Source: Rhodanobacter sp. B04
GTDB taxonomy: Bacteria; Pseudomonadota; Gammaproteobacteria; Xanthomonadales; Rhodanobacteraceae
Reading direction: 5' to 3'
Assembly (NCBI RefSeq): GCF_002001125.1
Contig: NZ_MUNV01000006.1
Span: forward strand, 62,001 to 126,000
Length of the DNA stretch: 64,000 nucleotides
Part shown: one piece after another, positions 38,529-48,230 of the stretch
Layout of the letters: every line of letters begins with the position of its first letter
Numbering within the stretch: the first letter of the stretch is position 1
Notes under the pieces: generated by a model
The model's input: only the letters and a program-made list of their open reading frames with translations
Databases searched by the model: none
Told to the model about the DNA's origin: nothing
Position numbers and translations under genes: made by a program

Positions 38529-40541
38529 ATGGTGAATAGTTTGGGGATCAAGGGGCTGCTGGCAGCCTCCATCGCAATCACTTTCTCGGTCACGGCCTTT
38601 GCAGGCGACGTAACGCCGGCCAGCCCAGGGCTGAGTGCAAAGTTCAATGTCAGTGCCCTGCAGACCGACGGTAGCTACAATCGCTTCATCGTGCGGTATC
38701 GCACCGATTCCACCGAGCAGGGCAGCAAGACCGCCGCCCTGCAGAACGTCAAAGCCGCTGTCGGGCGCGCGGCGCTGAGCCAGGCCTCGTTGTCGGGCAA
38801 CCTGCCGGCCGTGAACTACCAGCGCAAACTCGCGACCGGCGCCGACCTGGTGACCACCTCGCGCCGGCTGAGCCAGGCTGAAGCGACTGCCCTCATCCAG
38901 TCCATTGCCGCCGATCCGGCGGTGGCCTTCGTGGGTCCGGACGTGATGCGCCAGGCGATCGGCATCAAGGCCGAAACCACCCTGGACCCGGCCAGCTTCT
39001 CGCCGAACGACCAGTATTTCGCGGCATATCAGACCGATTACCTGCCGCCGGATGGCACGCTGACTCCGACCGGCAAGGTCGCCAACGATGGCGGCGCCAA
39101 TATCACAGGTGCATGGAATCTCGCCGACGGTACCGGCGTGACGATCGCTGTGCTCGATACCGGCATCGTCCAGCACGCGGACGTCAATACGTCGCTGGCC
39201 AATGCGGGCTACGATTTCATCAGCGATGCTTTTGTTTCCGATCGCGCCACGGATGATCGTGCGCCCGGCGGTTGGGATACCGGTGACTGGACGACGGATA
39301 GCAAGTATCTGACGACCAACGGCGGCTGCGTTACCAAAGCTCAGCAGCAACCGAGTTCCTGGCATGGCACCCATGTGGCCAGCGCCAGCGGTGCCGAGAT
39401 CACCAACAATGGTCCGGCCGCTGGCAGCTGGGGCGCAGGCATTGCCTATAACGCCAAGGTGCTGCCGGTACGCGTGCTGGGCCATTGCGGTGGCTATGAC
39501 AGCGATATCAACGATGCCATCGTGTGGGCCGCAGGTGGCCATGTGGATGGGGTTCCGGACAACCAGAACCCGGCGAAAGTGATCAACCTGAGCCTGGGTG
39601 GCGCGGGTGCCTGTCCGGCCGACGACGACGCGGCCATTGCCATTGCCAAGGCCAATGCCTTGGGTGCGGTCGTGGTGGTCGCTGCCGGCAACAACAGTGC
39701 CGATGTTGCCAATTTCTCGCCGGCCAGCTGCCCGGGTGCGATCACGGTGGCTTCGACCGGCTACACCAGCAAGTTGTCGTACTACTCCAACTACAACGTG
39801 CCTGGCGAAAGCATTATTGCTCTGGCTGCACCGGGTGGTGGTGTATACAAGAACGACGGGAGCTCGGGTACGCAGCTGAATCCGGAAGGCTTCATGTGGC
39901 AGGCCCTCAACAAAGGCACCACCACGCCGACCGCCAGCCCTGCCGGCGACACGCTTGGTGGCATGGCCGGCACTTCGCAGGCCACTCCTCACGTGACCGG
40001 TACGGTTGCGTTGATGCAGAGCGCGCGCATCGCGGCCCAGAAACCCCTGCTGAAGCCAGCGGAAGTACTGAGCATCCTGACGAGCACGGCTCATGTACCG
40101 AAGGTCACGCCGGCAGCGGCGAAGACCTTTGGAGCCGGCCTGCTCGATGCGGGTGCGGCCGTGGCGGCGGCGGCGGTTTATGACAACGGCGGCGGCGATG
40201 GCGGCAATCAGGACACCACGATCCCGCTCACCAATGGCGTCGTGCTGGCCAACCAATCCGGCGCGGCCGGTTCCAGCACCGTCTACACGCTGAGAGTACC
40301 GGCGGGTGCGCTTGCACTGACCCTGCGCACGCTAGGCGGCACCGGCAGCGTGTCCATCTATGTCAAGGCGGGTTCCGTAGCCAGTGCCACCAATTACGAC
40401 TTCAAGTCGGCGGCGGGCACCGGTACTGCCAAGTCGGTGGCGATCTCGCGACCGGTGGATGCAACCTACTACGTCACGGTGGTTGGTGATGCTGCTTACA
40501 GCGGCGTAAGCGTGAGCGGCAACTTCGTCGCACCCAAGTAA
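38529..40541 (+). CDS. Secreted S8-family serine protease (subtilase) with PPC domain
   Basis: 670 residues. The signal peptide is 1-26 (LLAASIAITFSVTAFA), followed by an inhibitor-I9-like propeptide (about 45-140, NRFIVRYRT...AVAFVGPDVM). The catalytic domain has Asp210 (IAVLDTGI), His279 (WHGTHVAS), the oxyanion Asn388 (AAGNNS) and Ser483 (GTSQATPHVTG), so the triad is complete. An Asp/Gly-rich hinge (NGGGDGGNQD) joins it to the C-terminal PPC domain, which closely matches that of the metallopeptidase upstream. The ATG at 38529 gives a clean signal peptide. Probably an extracellular protease exported by Sec and the type II system. Confidence 0.95.
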   Translation: MVNSLGIKGLLAASIAITFSVTAFAGDVTPASPGLSAKFNVSALQTDGSYNRFIVRYRTDSTEQGSKTAALQNVKAAVGRAALSQASLSGNLPAVNYQRKLATGADLVTTSRRLSQAEATALIQSIAADPAVAFVGPDVMRQAIGIKAETTLDPASFSPNDQYFAAYQTDYLPPDGTLTPTGKVANDGGANITGAWNLADGTGVTIAVLDTGIVQHADVNTSLANAGYDFISDAFVSDRATDDRAPGGWDTGDWTTDSKYLTTNGGCVTKAQQQPSSWHGTHVASASGAEITNNGPAAGSWGAGIAYNAKVLPVRVLGHCGGYDSDINDAIVWAAGGHVDGVPDNQNPAKVINLSLGGAGACPADDDAAIAIAKANALGAVVVVAAGNNSADVANFSPASCPGAITVASTGYTSKLSYYSNYNVPGESIIALAAPGGGVYKNDGSSGTQLNPEGFMWQALNKGTTTPTASPAGDTLGGMAGTSQATPHVTGTVALMQSARIAAQKPLLKPAEVLSILTSTAHVPKVTPAAAKTFGAGLLDAGAAVAAAAVYDNGGGDGGNQDTTIPLTNGVVLANQSGAAGSSTVYTLRVPAGALALTLRTLGGTGSVSIYVKAGSVASATNYDFKSAAGTGTAKSVAISRPVDATYYVTVVGDAAYSGVSVSGNFVAPK

Positions 40542-40565
40542 GAGAACCACGCTCGACAGGAACGG

Positions 40566-40589
40566 GACTCCGCCCGCATGGGCGGAGTC
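40566..40589 (+). terminator. Hairpin terminator after the subtilase gene
   Basis: A perfect 10-bp stem GACTCCGCCC / GGGCGGAGTC with a GCAT loop lies 25 bases after the stop. The tail is T-poor (TCACATG), so strength is uncertain. Confidence 0.7.
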
Positions 40590-40995
40590 TCACATGCTTC
40601 GACTGGCGAAGTGTCGTGACGGCGAAGACGCATGCTGCCACGAAGGCGCGGCTTGAAGTCCAGCCGAACCGATGGATTGCAATGACAAGGTGGCTTCACG
40701 TCGTCATTGCATGACCCGGTCATATGGCCGGCTCGCTCAATGGCTGGCGGAAGTCGGGAGCGCTCGCGCTCGCGTGTAAGAGCGCAGGTATTGGAGAAAT
40801 GGCGCGGCGAAAGTGTCCGCTGCGGTGGCGCCGCTGTGCTTCTGGTGTGTGAATCCGGCAGCCGCGGGCGTGCAAGTTTTCGCTACGTGATTGAAGTAAA
40901 GGCCTGCCAGGTGCAGGCGCAGTTCATGTCATCCGGTGCGCGCTTACTGCGGTATGGGTGTGCCGGATTCAAAAAATCCAGTGGGGAGTCGTGTC
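40590..40995. other. Intergenic region before the adhesin gene
   Basis: 406 bases without a supported gene. A second hairpin (TGCAATGAC / GTCATTGCA) spans 40678-40711. No clear -35/-10 pair was found for the adhesin, though the region near 40890 (TACGTGATTGAAGTAAAGG) is the most AT-rich part. The ribosome-binding site GGGGAG at 40983-40988 serves the TTG start. Confidence 0.5.
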
Positions 40996-43900
40996 TTGAA
41001 CAAGAAGATCTACAGCAAGGTTTGGAACAAGTCGCTGGGCATGCTCGTGGTGGCTTCCGAGCATGCCAAGGCCAACGGCAAGGGCGGCGCATCGAAGCGT
41101 TTGCGCGCCACGGTGGCTGCGGCGGGTATGGCGTTGGTGCTTGGTGCGGGCCAGGTATCGGCGGCGGGAGTTCCTCCATCGGATTTTGTCACTGACCCGG
41201 GCTGGGATGTTTATGTGGCGCCGACCGTGGATTTTGGAGGCACCGCAGGTGGCAGTTCGGCGGTCGCTGGCTATTACGCGACGGCCATCGGCAAAGGTGC
41301 CAAGGCCGCGGGCGGTTCGTCGTCTGCCTTTGGGTACAACGCGGATGCAGAGGGCTCCGCCAGTGTTGCGCTGGGCAGTGGGGCAAGTGCTCTTTACACG
41401 AATGGCCTGGCGCTAGGCGCTGGTGCGACTTCCTACGCCGATAACGCCATCGCCATGGGTTATCTCAGTTATGCGGCGGGCGCCAATTCGCTGGCGCTGG
41501 GTTACAACTCGGATGCGCGTTACAACCATGCCATTGCTGTCGGGAGCGACAGCAAGGCTTACGCGGACAACAGCGTGGCGTTGGGTGCGGGTTCGCTGGC
41601 AGATCGTGCGAATAGCGTGTCGGTGGGTATGGTGGGAAGCGAGCGTCAGATCACCAACGTCGCTGCAGGCACGGCCGACACGGATGCGGTGAACGTGGGT
41701 CAGCTGGATGATGCAGTGGCTTCGAGCACGCGTTACTTCCAGGCCGATGGCGCCAATGACGGAAGCGATGATGCCCAGGCAACCGGCCTGTATTCCATCG
41801 CCAGCGGTGCTTCGGCCAAGGCCACCGACATTTATGCAACCGCCATCGGTGCAGGCAGCACGGCCACGGTTGCCGGCACGTCGGTAGGCGCCCAGAGTCA
41901 AGCCACCGGGGCGGTATCGACCGCCGTCGGCTATGACAGCAATGCAACGGGTACGTTGGCGAGTGCCTTTGGTACATCAAGCCGGGCCACGAACGACGGT
42001 GCGCTGGCCATGGGTGCGACCAGCGTGGCATCGGGTCGTGACTCTACGGCGCTGGGTCTGGGCTCGAAGGCGACTAACGCAAGCACGGTGGCGCTCGGTA
42101 ATTACAGCGAAGCCACCGGTGCCGAAAGCGTGGCATTGGGCGGTCTTGGCGATAGCGGCACGGTCAAGACACAAGCCACGGCTCTGCGTGCGACAGCCTT
42201 GGGCGCAGCGAGTCAGGCAACCGCACAGCAAGCATCTGCAGTGGGTTATAAGGCCTTGGCTGAGGGTTACAACAGCACCGCCCTGGGTTCGGGCTCGCAC
42301 GTGGACAGCGGCGCGCAAAACGCAGTCGCCCTCGGCTCTGATTCGGTAGCGGACCGTGCGAACAGCGTGTCGGTCGGCAGCGTAGGCCAGGAGCGCCAGA
42401 TCACCAACGTGGCGGCAGGCACCGTGGCGGCGGGCAGCACGGATGCGGTGAACGGCGACCAGCTCAAAAGCACGAATGAGGCGGTGGCGCAGCTGGGTGA
42501 TGCGACTGCGGTGGCGAGCCACCTGTTCTCGGCGGACGGTGCAACGGACGGCAGCGAAGATGCGCTGGCGATCGGCACGCATGCGGTGGCGGCCGGTGCG
42601 AGCAGCTTCGCGGTGGGTGAGGAGAGCGCGAGCTACGGCTACGGTGCGGCGGCGTACGGCAACAACGGCGTGGCGATCGGTGCGGGCAGCGGTGCGCTGA
42701 ACGACAACGCGACGGCGTTGGGTGGCGGTGCCAATGCGGTGAACGCGAACAGCACGGCGGTGGGCTACGCCAGCGCGGCGACGGCGGACAACAGCGTGGC
42801 GCTGGGTGCGAACTCGCAGGCGGACCGTGCGAACAGCGTGTCGGTCGGCAGCGTGGGCCAGGAGCGCCAGATCACCAACGTGGCGGCAGGCACCGTGGCG
42901 GCGGGCAGCACGGATGCGGTGAACGGCGGTCAGCTGAACACGACCAACCAGGCGGTGGCGGCGAACGCGGCGAACATCGCGGGGAACACGGCGGCGATCG
43001 GCACGATCAACAACTCGGCGGTGTTCTACAGCAATGCCGGTCACACGTCGGTGGTGCTGGGCAACGGCACGACGCCGGTGACGGTGGGCAACGTGGCGGC
43101 CGGTGTGGCGGGTACGGACGCGGTGAACAAGAGCCAGCTGGATGCGCTGACGGTGGCGACGACGACGGCGTCGCACCTGTTTGCGGCGGACGGTGCGACG
43201 GACGGCAGCGAAGATGCGCTGGCGATCGGCATGCATGCGGTGGCGGCCGGTGCGAGCAGCTTCGCGGTGGGTGAGGAGAGCGCGAGCTACGGCTACGGTG
43301 CGGCGGCGTACGGCAACAACGGCGTGGCGATCGGTGCGGGCAGCGGTGCGCTGAACGACAACGCGACGGCGTTGGGTGGCGGTGCCAATGCGGTGAACGC
43401 GAACAGCACGGCGGTGGGCTACGCCAGCGCGGCGACGGCGGACAACAGCGTGGCGCTGGGTGCGAACTCGCAGGCGGACCGTGCGAACAGCGTGTCGGTC
43501 GGCAGCGTGGGCCAGGAGCGCCAGATCACCAACGTGGCGGCAGGCACCGTGGCGGCGGGCAGCACGGATGCGGTGAACGGCGGTCAGCTGAACACGACCA
43601 ACCAGGCGGTGGCGGCGAACGCGGCGAACATCGCGGGGAACACGGCGGCGATCGGCACGATCAACAACTCGGCGGTGTTCTACAGCAATGCCGGTCACAC
43701 GTCGGTGGTGCTGGGCAACGGCACGACGCCGGTGACGGTGGGCAACGTGGCGGCCGGTGTGGCGGGTACGGACGCGGTGAACAAGAGCCAGCTGGATGCG
43801 CTGACGGTGGCGACGACGACGGCGTCGCACCTGTTTGCGGCGGACGGTGCGACGGACGGCAGCGAAGATGCGCTGGCGATCGGCACGCATGCGGTGGCGG

Positions 43901-45639
43901 CCGGTGCGAGCAGCTTCGCGGTGGGTGAGGAGAGCGCCGCGTACGGCTATAACACGTTGGCCAACGGTGCCAACACGGTAGCGTTGGGTTCCGGCAGCTT
44001 CGCATGGGGCGACAACGCCTCGGCCGTGGGTTCGTTGGCCACGGCGATGGGCGTGAATAGCACCGCGGTTGGTTATGGCAGCGTGGCCGGGGCGGACAAC
44101 AGCGTAGCCTTGGGTGCCGGGTCGCAGGCAGACCGCGCGAACAGCGTGTCGGTGGGTACGGTCGGCAACGAGCGCCAGATCACCAACGTGGCGGCGGGCA
44201 CCGTGGCGGCGGGCAGCACGGATGCGGTGAACGGCGATCAGCTGAACACGACCAACCAGGCAGTGGCGCAGAACACCACGGATATCTCCACGATCAACAG
44301 CTCCGCGGTGTTCTATGCCGATGCCAGCCACACGGCAGTGATGCTGGGTGATGGCAATACCCCGGTGACGGTGGGCAACGTGGCCGATGGTAGTGCGGCG
44401 CATGACGCGGTGAACAAAGGCCAGCTGGATGCTGCCGTGGCTGGCGTGAGCAGCGATCTGGGCGCTCTGGCCGACAGCGCGGTGACGTATGACGACGACA
44501 GCAAGGAGCAGATAACCCTGGCTGGAGCCAATGGCACACGCATCAGCAATCTGCAGGCGAGCAGCGTCCTGACCGACGCCGCCACGGTGGGACAGATCTC
44601 CGATCTGCTCAGTGCCTTCGGCGGGGGTGCCATGTTGCAGGCGGGTGGCAGCGTCATCATGCCGAACTACGCGATCCAGGGTGGCAGCTACAACAACGTC
44701 GGCGATGCGCTGAATGCACTGGACGGCGTGCTTAGCGGAGCGCTGGCCAGCATTGCCAGCCTGCAGCAGGCCGGTGCCGCCGGTCCCCGCGTGGCGGTTG
44801 GTGGTGCCGACGATGGCAGTGATGCGGCTTCGGTGTCCGCCGGTACGAAGGGCGTGGCGATCGGTTCCAATGCGGCGGCCGGTGGCGAATACGGTACGGC
44901 GGTTGGTGGCGACAGCTACGCCGCTGGCCCGAACGATACCGCGATCGGCGGCAACGCCAAGGTGAATGCGGACGGCAGCACGGCGGTCGGTGCCAATACC
45001 ACCATTACGGCTGAAGCGACCAATGCGGTGGCGGTGGGCGAGGGCGCAACAGTGACGGCAGCCTCCGGTACGGCGATTGGCCAGGGCAGCTCGGTGACGG
45101 CGGAAGGGGCGGTCGCGCTGGGCCAGGGTTCGGTGGCCGATCGCGCCAACACGGTGTCGGTGGGTAGCGTCGGCAACGAGCGTCAGATCGTCAATGTGGC
45201 GGCGGGTAGCCAGGCCACCGATGCGGCGAACTACGGTCAAGTCACGGATGCTCTGGCCACCGCGAAGGCTTATGCCGATGCCGGTGACACGCAGACGCTG
45301 CAGAAGGCGAATGCGTATACCGACCAGCGGCTCGGCAGTTTCGCTACCAGCAATGACCTCAACACGCTGCGCGACCAGGTCAATACCCAGTTCCGTGTCG
45401 TCGACAGGCGCATAAACCAGGTGGGTGCGATGGGTGCGGCCATGTCGCAAATGTCGTTCAGCACGCAAGGTATTGCCACGGAGAACCGGCTTGGCGTGGG
45501 TGTTGGCGGTTATCGCGGCCAGGCGGCGTTGTCGGTGGGCTATTCGCGGCAGCTGTCGCCCAAGGCGAACGTGACATTCGGCGCCGCCATCAGCGGCAAT
45601 GAAACGACCGGCGGCGTAGGTGTGGGCATCGGCTGGTAA
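40996..45639 (+). CDS. Trimeric autotransporter adhesin (YadA/Hia-type)
   Basis: 1547 residues. Translation most likely starts at TTG 40996: GGGGAG lies seven bases upstream and the product then begins with an extended signal peptide region (NKKIYSKVWNKSLGMLVVASEHAKA), with the signal core AAAGMALVLGAGQVSAA. The passenger has many YadA head repeats (SxAxGxxAxA pattern), interrupted by neck/stalk motifs such as ADRANSVSVGSVGQERQITNVAAGT. A short coiled-coil precedes the C-terminal four-strand membrane anchor (last ~75 residues, ending GVGVGIGW). Trimers form a surface fibre for adhesion or autoaggregation. Residues about 511-980 contain a long perfect-repeat duplication. Confidence 0.95.
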   Translation: MNKKIYSKVWNKSLGMLVVASEHAKANGKGGASKRLRATVAAAGMALVLGAGQVSAAGVPPSDFVTDPGWDVYVAPTVDFGGTAGGSSAVAGYYATAIGKGAKAAGGSSSAFGYNADAEGSASVALGSGASALYTNGLALGAGATSYADNAIAMGYLSYAAGANSLALGYNSDARYNHAIAVGSDSKAYADNSVALGAGSLADRANSVSVGMVGSERQITNVAAGTADTDAVNVGQLDDAVASSTRYFQADGANDGSDDAQATGLYSIASGASAKATDIYATAIGAGSTATVAGTSVGAQSQATGAVSTAVGYDSNATGTLASAFGTSSRATNDGALAMGATSVASGRDSTALGLGSKATNASTVALGNYSEATGAESVALGGLGDSGTVKTQATALRATALGAASQATAQQASAVGYKALAEGYNSTALGSGSHVDSGAQNAVALGSDSVADRANSVSVGSVGQERQITNVAAGTVAAGSTDAVNGDQLKSTNEAVAQLGDATAVASHLFSADGATDGSEDALAIGTHAVAAGASSFAVGEESASYGYGAAAYGNNGVAIGAGSGALNDNATALGGGANAVNANSTAVGYASAATADNSVALGANSQADRANSVSVGSVGQERQITNVAAGTVAAGSTDAVNGGQLNTTNQAVAANAANIAGNTAAIGTINNSAVFYSNAGHTSVVLGNGTTPVTVGNVAAGVAGTDAVNKSQLDALTVATTTASHLFAADGATDGSEDALAIGMHAVAAGASSFAVGEESASYGYGAAAYGNNGVAIGAGSGALNDNATALGGGANAVNANSTAVGYASAATADNSVALGANSQADRANSVSVGSVGQERQITNVAAGTVAAGSTDAVNGGQLNTTNQAVAANAANIAGNTAAIGTINNSAVFYSNAGHTSVVLGNGTTPVTVGNVAAGVAGTDAVNKSQLDALTVATTTASHLFAADGATDGSEDALAIGTHAVAAGASSFAVGEESAAYGYNTLANGANTVALGSGSFAWGDNASAVGSLATAMGVNSTAVGYGSVAGADNSVALGAGSQADRANSVSVGTVGNERQITNVAAGTVAAGSTDAVNGDQLNTTNQAVAQNTTDISTINSSAVFYADASHTAVMLGDGNTPVTVGNVADGSAAHDAVNKGQLDAAVAGVSSDLGALADSAVTYDDDSKEQITLAGANGTRISNLQASSVLTDAATVGQISDLLSAFGGGAMLQAGGSVIMPNYAIQGGSYNNVGDALNALDGVLSGALASIASLQQAGAAGPRVAVGGADDGSDAASVSAGTKGVAIGSNAAAGGEYGTAVGGDSYAAGPNDTAIGGNAKVNADGSTAVGANTTITAEATNAVAVGEGATVTAASGTAIGQGSSVTAEGAVALGQGSVADRANTVSVGSVGNERQIVNVAAGSQATDAANYGQVTDALATAKAYADAGDTQTLQKANAYTDQRLGSFATSNDLNTLRDQVNTQFRVVDRRINQVGAMGAAMSQMSFSTQGIATENRLGVGVGGYRGQAALSVGYSRQLSPKANVTFGAAISGNETTGGVGVGIGW
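42525..43937 (+). repeat. Tandem 654-bp repeat inside the adhesin gene
   Basis: Copy 1 (42525-43178) and copy 2 (43179-43832) are offset by exactly 654 bases (218 codons) and differ at only a few positions near the start, including CACGCATG versus CATGCATG (Thr to Met). A third, partial copy runs from 43833 until it diverges at 43938. The unit includes head repeats, one neck motif and a stalk segment, so each duplication lengthens the fibre by one module. Confidence 0.9.
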
Positions 45640-45681
45640 GCCGGTGAGGCCCGGCTTGCCGGGCCGCTGGATATGATCGTG

Positions 45682-45709
45682 ACCGGCGCCCTCGCGGCGC
45701 CGGTTTTTT
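45682..45709 (+). terminator. Rho-independent terminator after the adhesin gene
   Basis: A perfect 9-bp stem ACCGGCGCC / GGCGCCGGT with a CTCGC loop, followed directly by a run of six T (45704-45709). A second small hairpin (GCCCGG / CCGGGC) sits upstream at about 45650. Confidence 0.93.
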
Positions 45710-45835
45710 GTATTTGCGCGATCACATGCACATTCGCCTGACCGGGATGGTGAAAATTTGGTCGTTAGTTTATGTACTGTGTTCGTTCCTGATATTTCGT
45801 CGATGACCGCGCCACTACGCGAATGAAGGACAGCC

Positions 45836-47875
45836 ATGCCGCACGATGAAATGATCGAGCATCGACGCCGCCATCCGGATGCGGCTGCGGTCGGCTCGCC
45901 CAGCCGGCAGGAGCTGGACCTCCTCGTCGGTCTCATCCATCAACAGCAGTACGCCGAAGCGGAAGCGCAGGCACGCCGGCTCATCGCCCGTTATCCGCGG
46001 CACGGCTTTGCCTGGAAGGCCTTGGGTGCGTCGCTGAAGTCCCAGGGGCGCATGCCGGAAGCGATGGCCGCGCAGCAGCAGGCCGTTGCGCTGTTGCCGG
46101 GCGATGCAGGTGCGCATTACAACCTGGGCAACAGCCTGTTGGCGTTGAGGCGGCCAGCCGATGCCGCCGCCCGTTATCGTGATGCGCTTGCGATCAGGCC
46201 GGACTATGTCGAAGCGCACTTCAACCTCGGCAACGCATTGGGTGCGCAGGATCGACTGACGGATGCGGCGGACAGTTACCGGCGCGCCCTGGGAATCAAG
46301 GCGGATTTCATCGAGGCGCATGCCAAGCTCGGCTACACCTTGATGGCGCTGGGCTGCGCCAGCGAAGCCGAGGCGCACTTCCGGCAGGTGCTCGCGGCGC
46401 GCCCTGACGAATCACGGGTGCACAACAGCCTGGGCATCGTTTACCGCGGCCTGAGCCGTCTGGCCGAGGCTGAGGCGTGCTATCGCCGGGCCCTGGCGAT
46501 AGCGCCGGATTACGCCGAGGCGTACAGCAATCTCGGCAACGTGCTGGGTGACCAGCAGCGCCACGACGAGGCCGAGGCGAGTTATCGGCAGGCGCTGGCG
46601 ATCAACGACGGGATGGCCGAGGCGCATTTCAATCTCGGCAACATCCTGCGCCACCAGGACAGGCAACCCGAGGCGGAGCAAAGTTATCGGCGCGCATTGG
46701 ATATCCAACCGGGATACCTGATGGCGCTCAACAACCTGGGCCTTTGCCTGAAGAGGCAGGGCCGGTTGGACGAGGCCAGCGAATGCTTCCAGGCCGCGAT
46801 TTCGCTCAAACCGGATTTCCTGCAGTCGCACTGCAATCTCGCGCCGCTGAAGACTTATGCCGTGGACGACGCGCAGCTCGGCCTGGTCGAGGGCCAGCAG
46901 CATCAGCTGCCCGCTCTGCCGGTGGCAGGGCGCATCAGCTATTGGTTCGCCCTGGGCAAGATGCGCGAGGATGTAGGTCGTTACGACGATGCGTTTGCGG
47001 CCTACGCGGAGGGTAATCTTCTGCAGCGCACGCAGTTCCCGCACGACGAGGCACGCGAGGTGGCGTTGCTGGAGCGCCTGCGCTCGGTATTCAGTGCGGC
47101 CTTCTTTGCCGAGCGGGCGCAGCCGGTGCATCCGGGCAAGGCGCCGATCTTCATCGTCGGCATGCCGCGTTCGGGTACCTCGTTGATCGAGCAGATCCTG
47201 TCCACGCATCCAGGTATCCACGGTGCCGGCGAGTTGACCGAGCTGGGTGACGTGGTGCATTCGATCGCCAGGGCGGCGGGTGATCGTGCGGCTTCCTATC
47301 CGGAGGTCGCCAGCACGCTATCGGCGGACGAGTTTCGTCGCCTGGGCGAGGCGTATACCGAACGCGTATGGCGGCATGCGCCGGAGGCCGAGCGCATCAC
47401 CGACAAGTTGCCGGCCAATTTCCAGCATCTGGGCATGATCCATCTGATGCTGCCCCACGCCAAGATCATTCATGCGATGCGCGATCCGATGGACTCGTGC
47501 TTTTCGTGCTACTCGCGCCTGTTCGAAGGCGGCAACCTCGATTTCGCCTATGAGCTGGGCAGCGTGGGCCGTTATTACGTGCGCTACATCGAGCTGATGC
47601 AGCACTGGCAGCGCGTGCTGCCAGCCGGCACGGTGCTGGACATGCGCTACGAGGACATGGTGACGGATACCGAAGGCCAGGCGCGACGCCTGCTCGACTA
47701 CCTCGGCCTGCCCTGGGACGAGGGTTGTCTCGCCTTCCATCGGAACCGGCGTGCTGTCAGGACCGCCAGTGCGGCCCAGGTACGCAAGCCGATTTACCGG
47801 TCCTCCGTGGCGCGCTGGCAGCATTTCGAGACGCATCTTGGTCCGTTGCTGGACATCGTGAAACGTTACCGATGA
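45836..47875 (+). CDS. TPR-repeat sulfotransferase
   Basis: 679 residues. Residues 26-330 hold about eight to nine tetratricopeptide repeats (for example AHYNLGNSLLALRRPADAAARYRDALAIRPD). A sulfotransferase domain follows, with the PAPS phosphate-binding loop FIVGMPRSGTSLIEQIL (P-loop 443-450) and the second motif HAMRDPMDSCFSCYSRLF. It lacks a signal peptide, so it acts in the cytoplasm. Its acceptor is unknown; TPRs suggest a protein or glycan partner. It follows the adhesin's terminator and has its own AGGA site, so it is a separate unit. No glycan cluster is adjacent. Confidence 0.92.
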   Translation: MPHDEMIEHRRRHPDAAAVGSPSRQELDLLVGLIHQQQYAEAEAQARRLIARYPRHGFAWKALGASLKSQGRMPEAMAAQQQAVALLPGDAGAHYNLGNSLLALRRPADAAARYRDALAIRPDYVEAHFNLGNALGAQDRLTDAADSYRRALGIKADFIEAHAKLGYTLMALGCASEAEAHFRQVLAARPDESRVHNSLGIVYRGLSRLAEAEACYRRALAIAPDYAEAYSNLGNVLGDQQRHDEAEASYRQALAINDGMAEAHFNLGNILRHQDRQPEAEQSYRRALDIQPGYLMALNNLGLCLKRQGRLDEASECFQAAISLKPDFLQSHCNLAPLKTYAVDDAQLGLVEGQQHQLPALPVAGRISYWFALGKMREDVGRYDDAFAAYAEGNLLQRTQFPHDEAREVALLERLRSVFSAAFFAERAQPVHPGKAPIFIVGMPRSGTSLIEQILSTHPGIHGAGELTELGDVVHSIARAAGDRAASYPEVASTLSADEFRRLGEAYTERVWRHAPEAERITDKLPANFQHLGMIHLMLPHAKIIHAMRDPMDSCFSCYSRLFEGGNLDFAYELGSVGRYYVRYIELMQHWQRVLPAGTVLDMRYEDMVTDTEGQARRLLDYLGLPWDEGCLAFHRNRRAVRTASAAQVRKPIYRSSVARWQHFETHLGPLLDIVKRYR

Positions 47876-48230
47876 CGCACCCGCCTTGCTGTGCCGACAC
47901 ATGTCGTCGCCGCAATCCGGTGACTAGCGCGATGCGCGCGCCGGCTTCTGTCGCGGCAACTCGAAATTTCGTGGCGTATCGGCATGGCTGCCGCACTGAC
48001 ATGAACTTGCGCAGCCTGTGCGGGTATCGGGAAATTTTCCTAGGCTGCAGGCGTCCATGAACATGCGGGCTGGCCTCACAATAGGCGTTCGTCACGCCGG
48101 TGATTTGTGAATGCGAAGTTGTCTGGTGCGGGCGATGCTCGCCTGATGCCAGATGGATGTGTTAACTATGGCGTTTGCCGTTTCGCTGAGGGAGCGTTGA
48201 CGGTTTCGCGGGTACTGAGCGGGGTGGAGG
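47876..48230. other. Intergenic region upstream of the type II secretion operon
   Basis: 355 bases without a supported gene. It should contain the operon's promoter. TTGTGA and GTTGTC elements occur near 48105-48125, and TAACTATG near 48165, but no well-spaced pair stands out. GGAGG sits directly against the ATG of gspE. Confidence 0.45.

Noticed and set aside
41977..45936. A 1300-residue antisense open frame opposite the adhesin
   Set aside because: It mirrors the adhesin's repeats in an Arg/His-rich nonsense product with no start signal.
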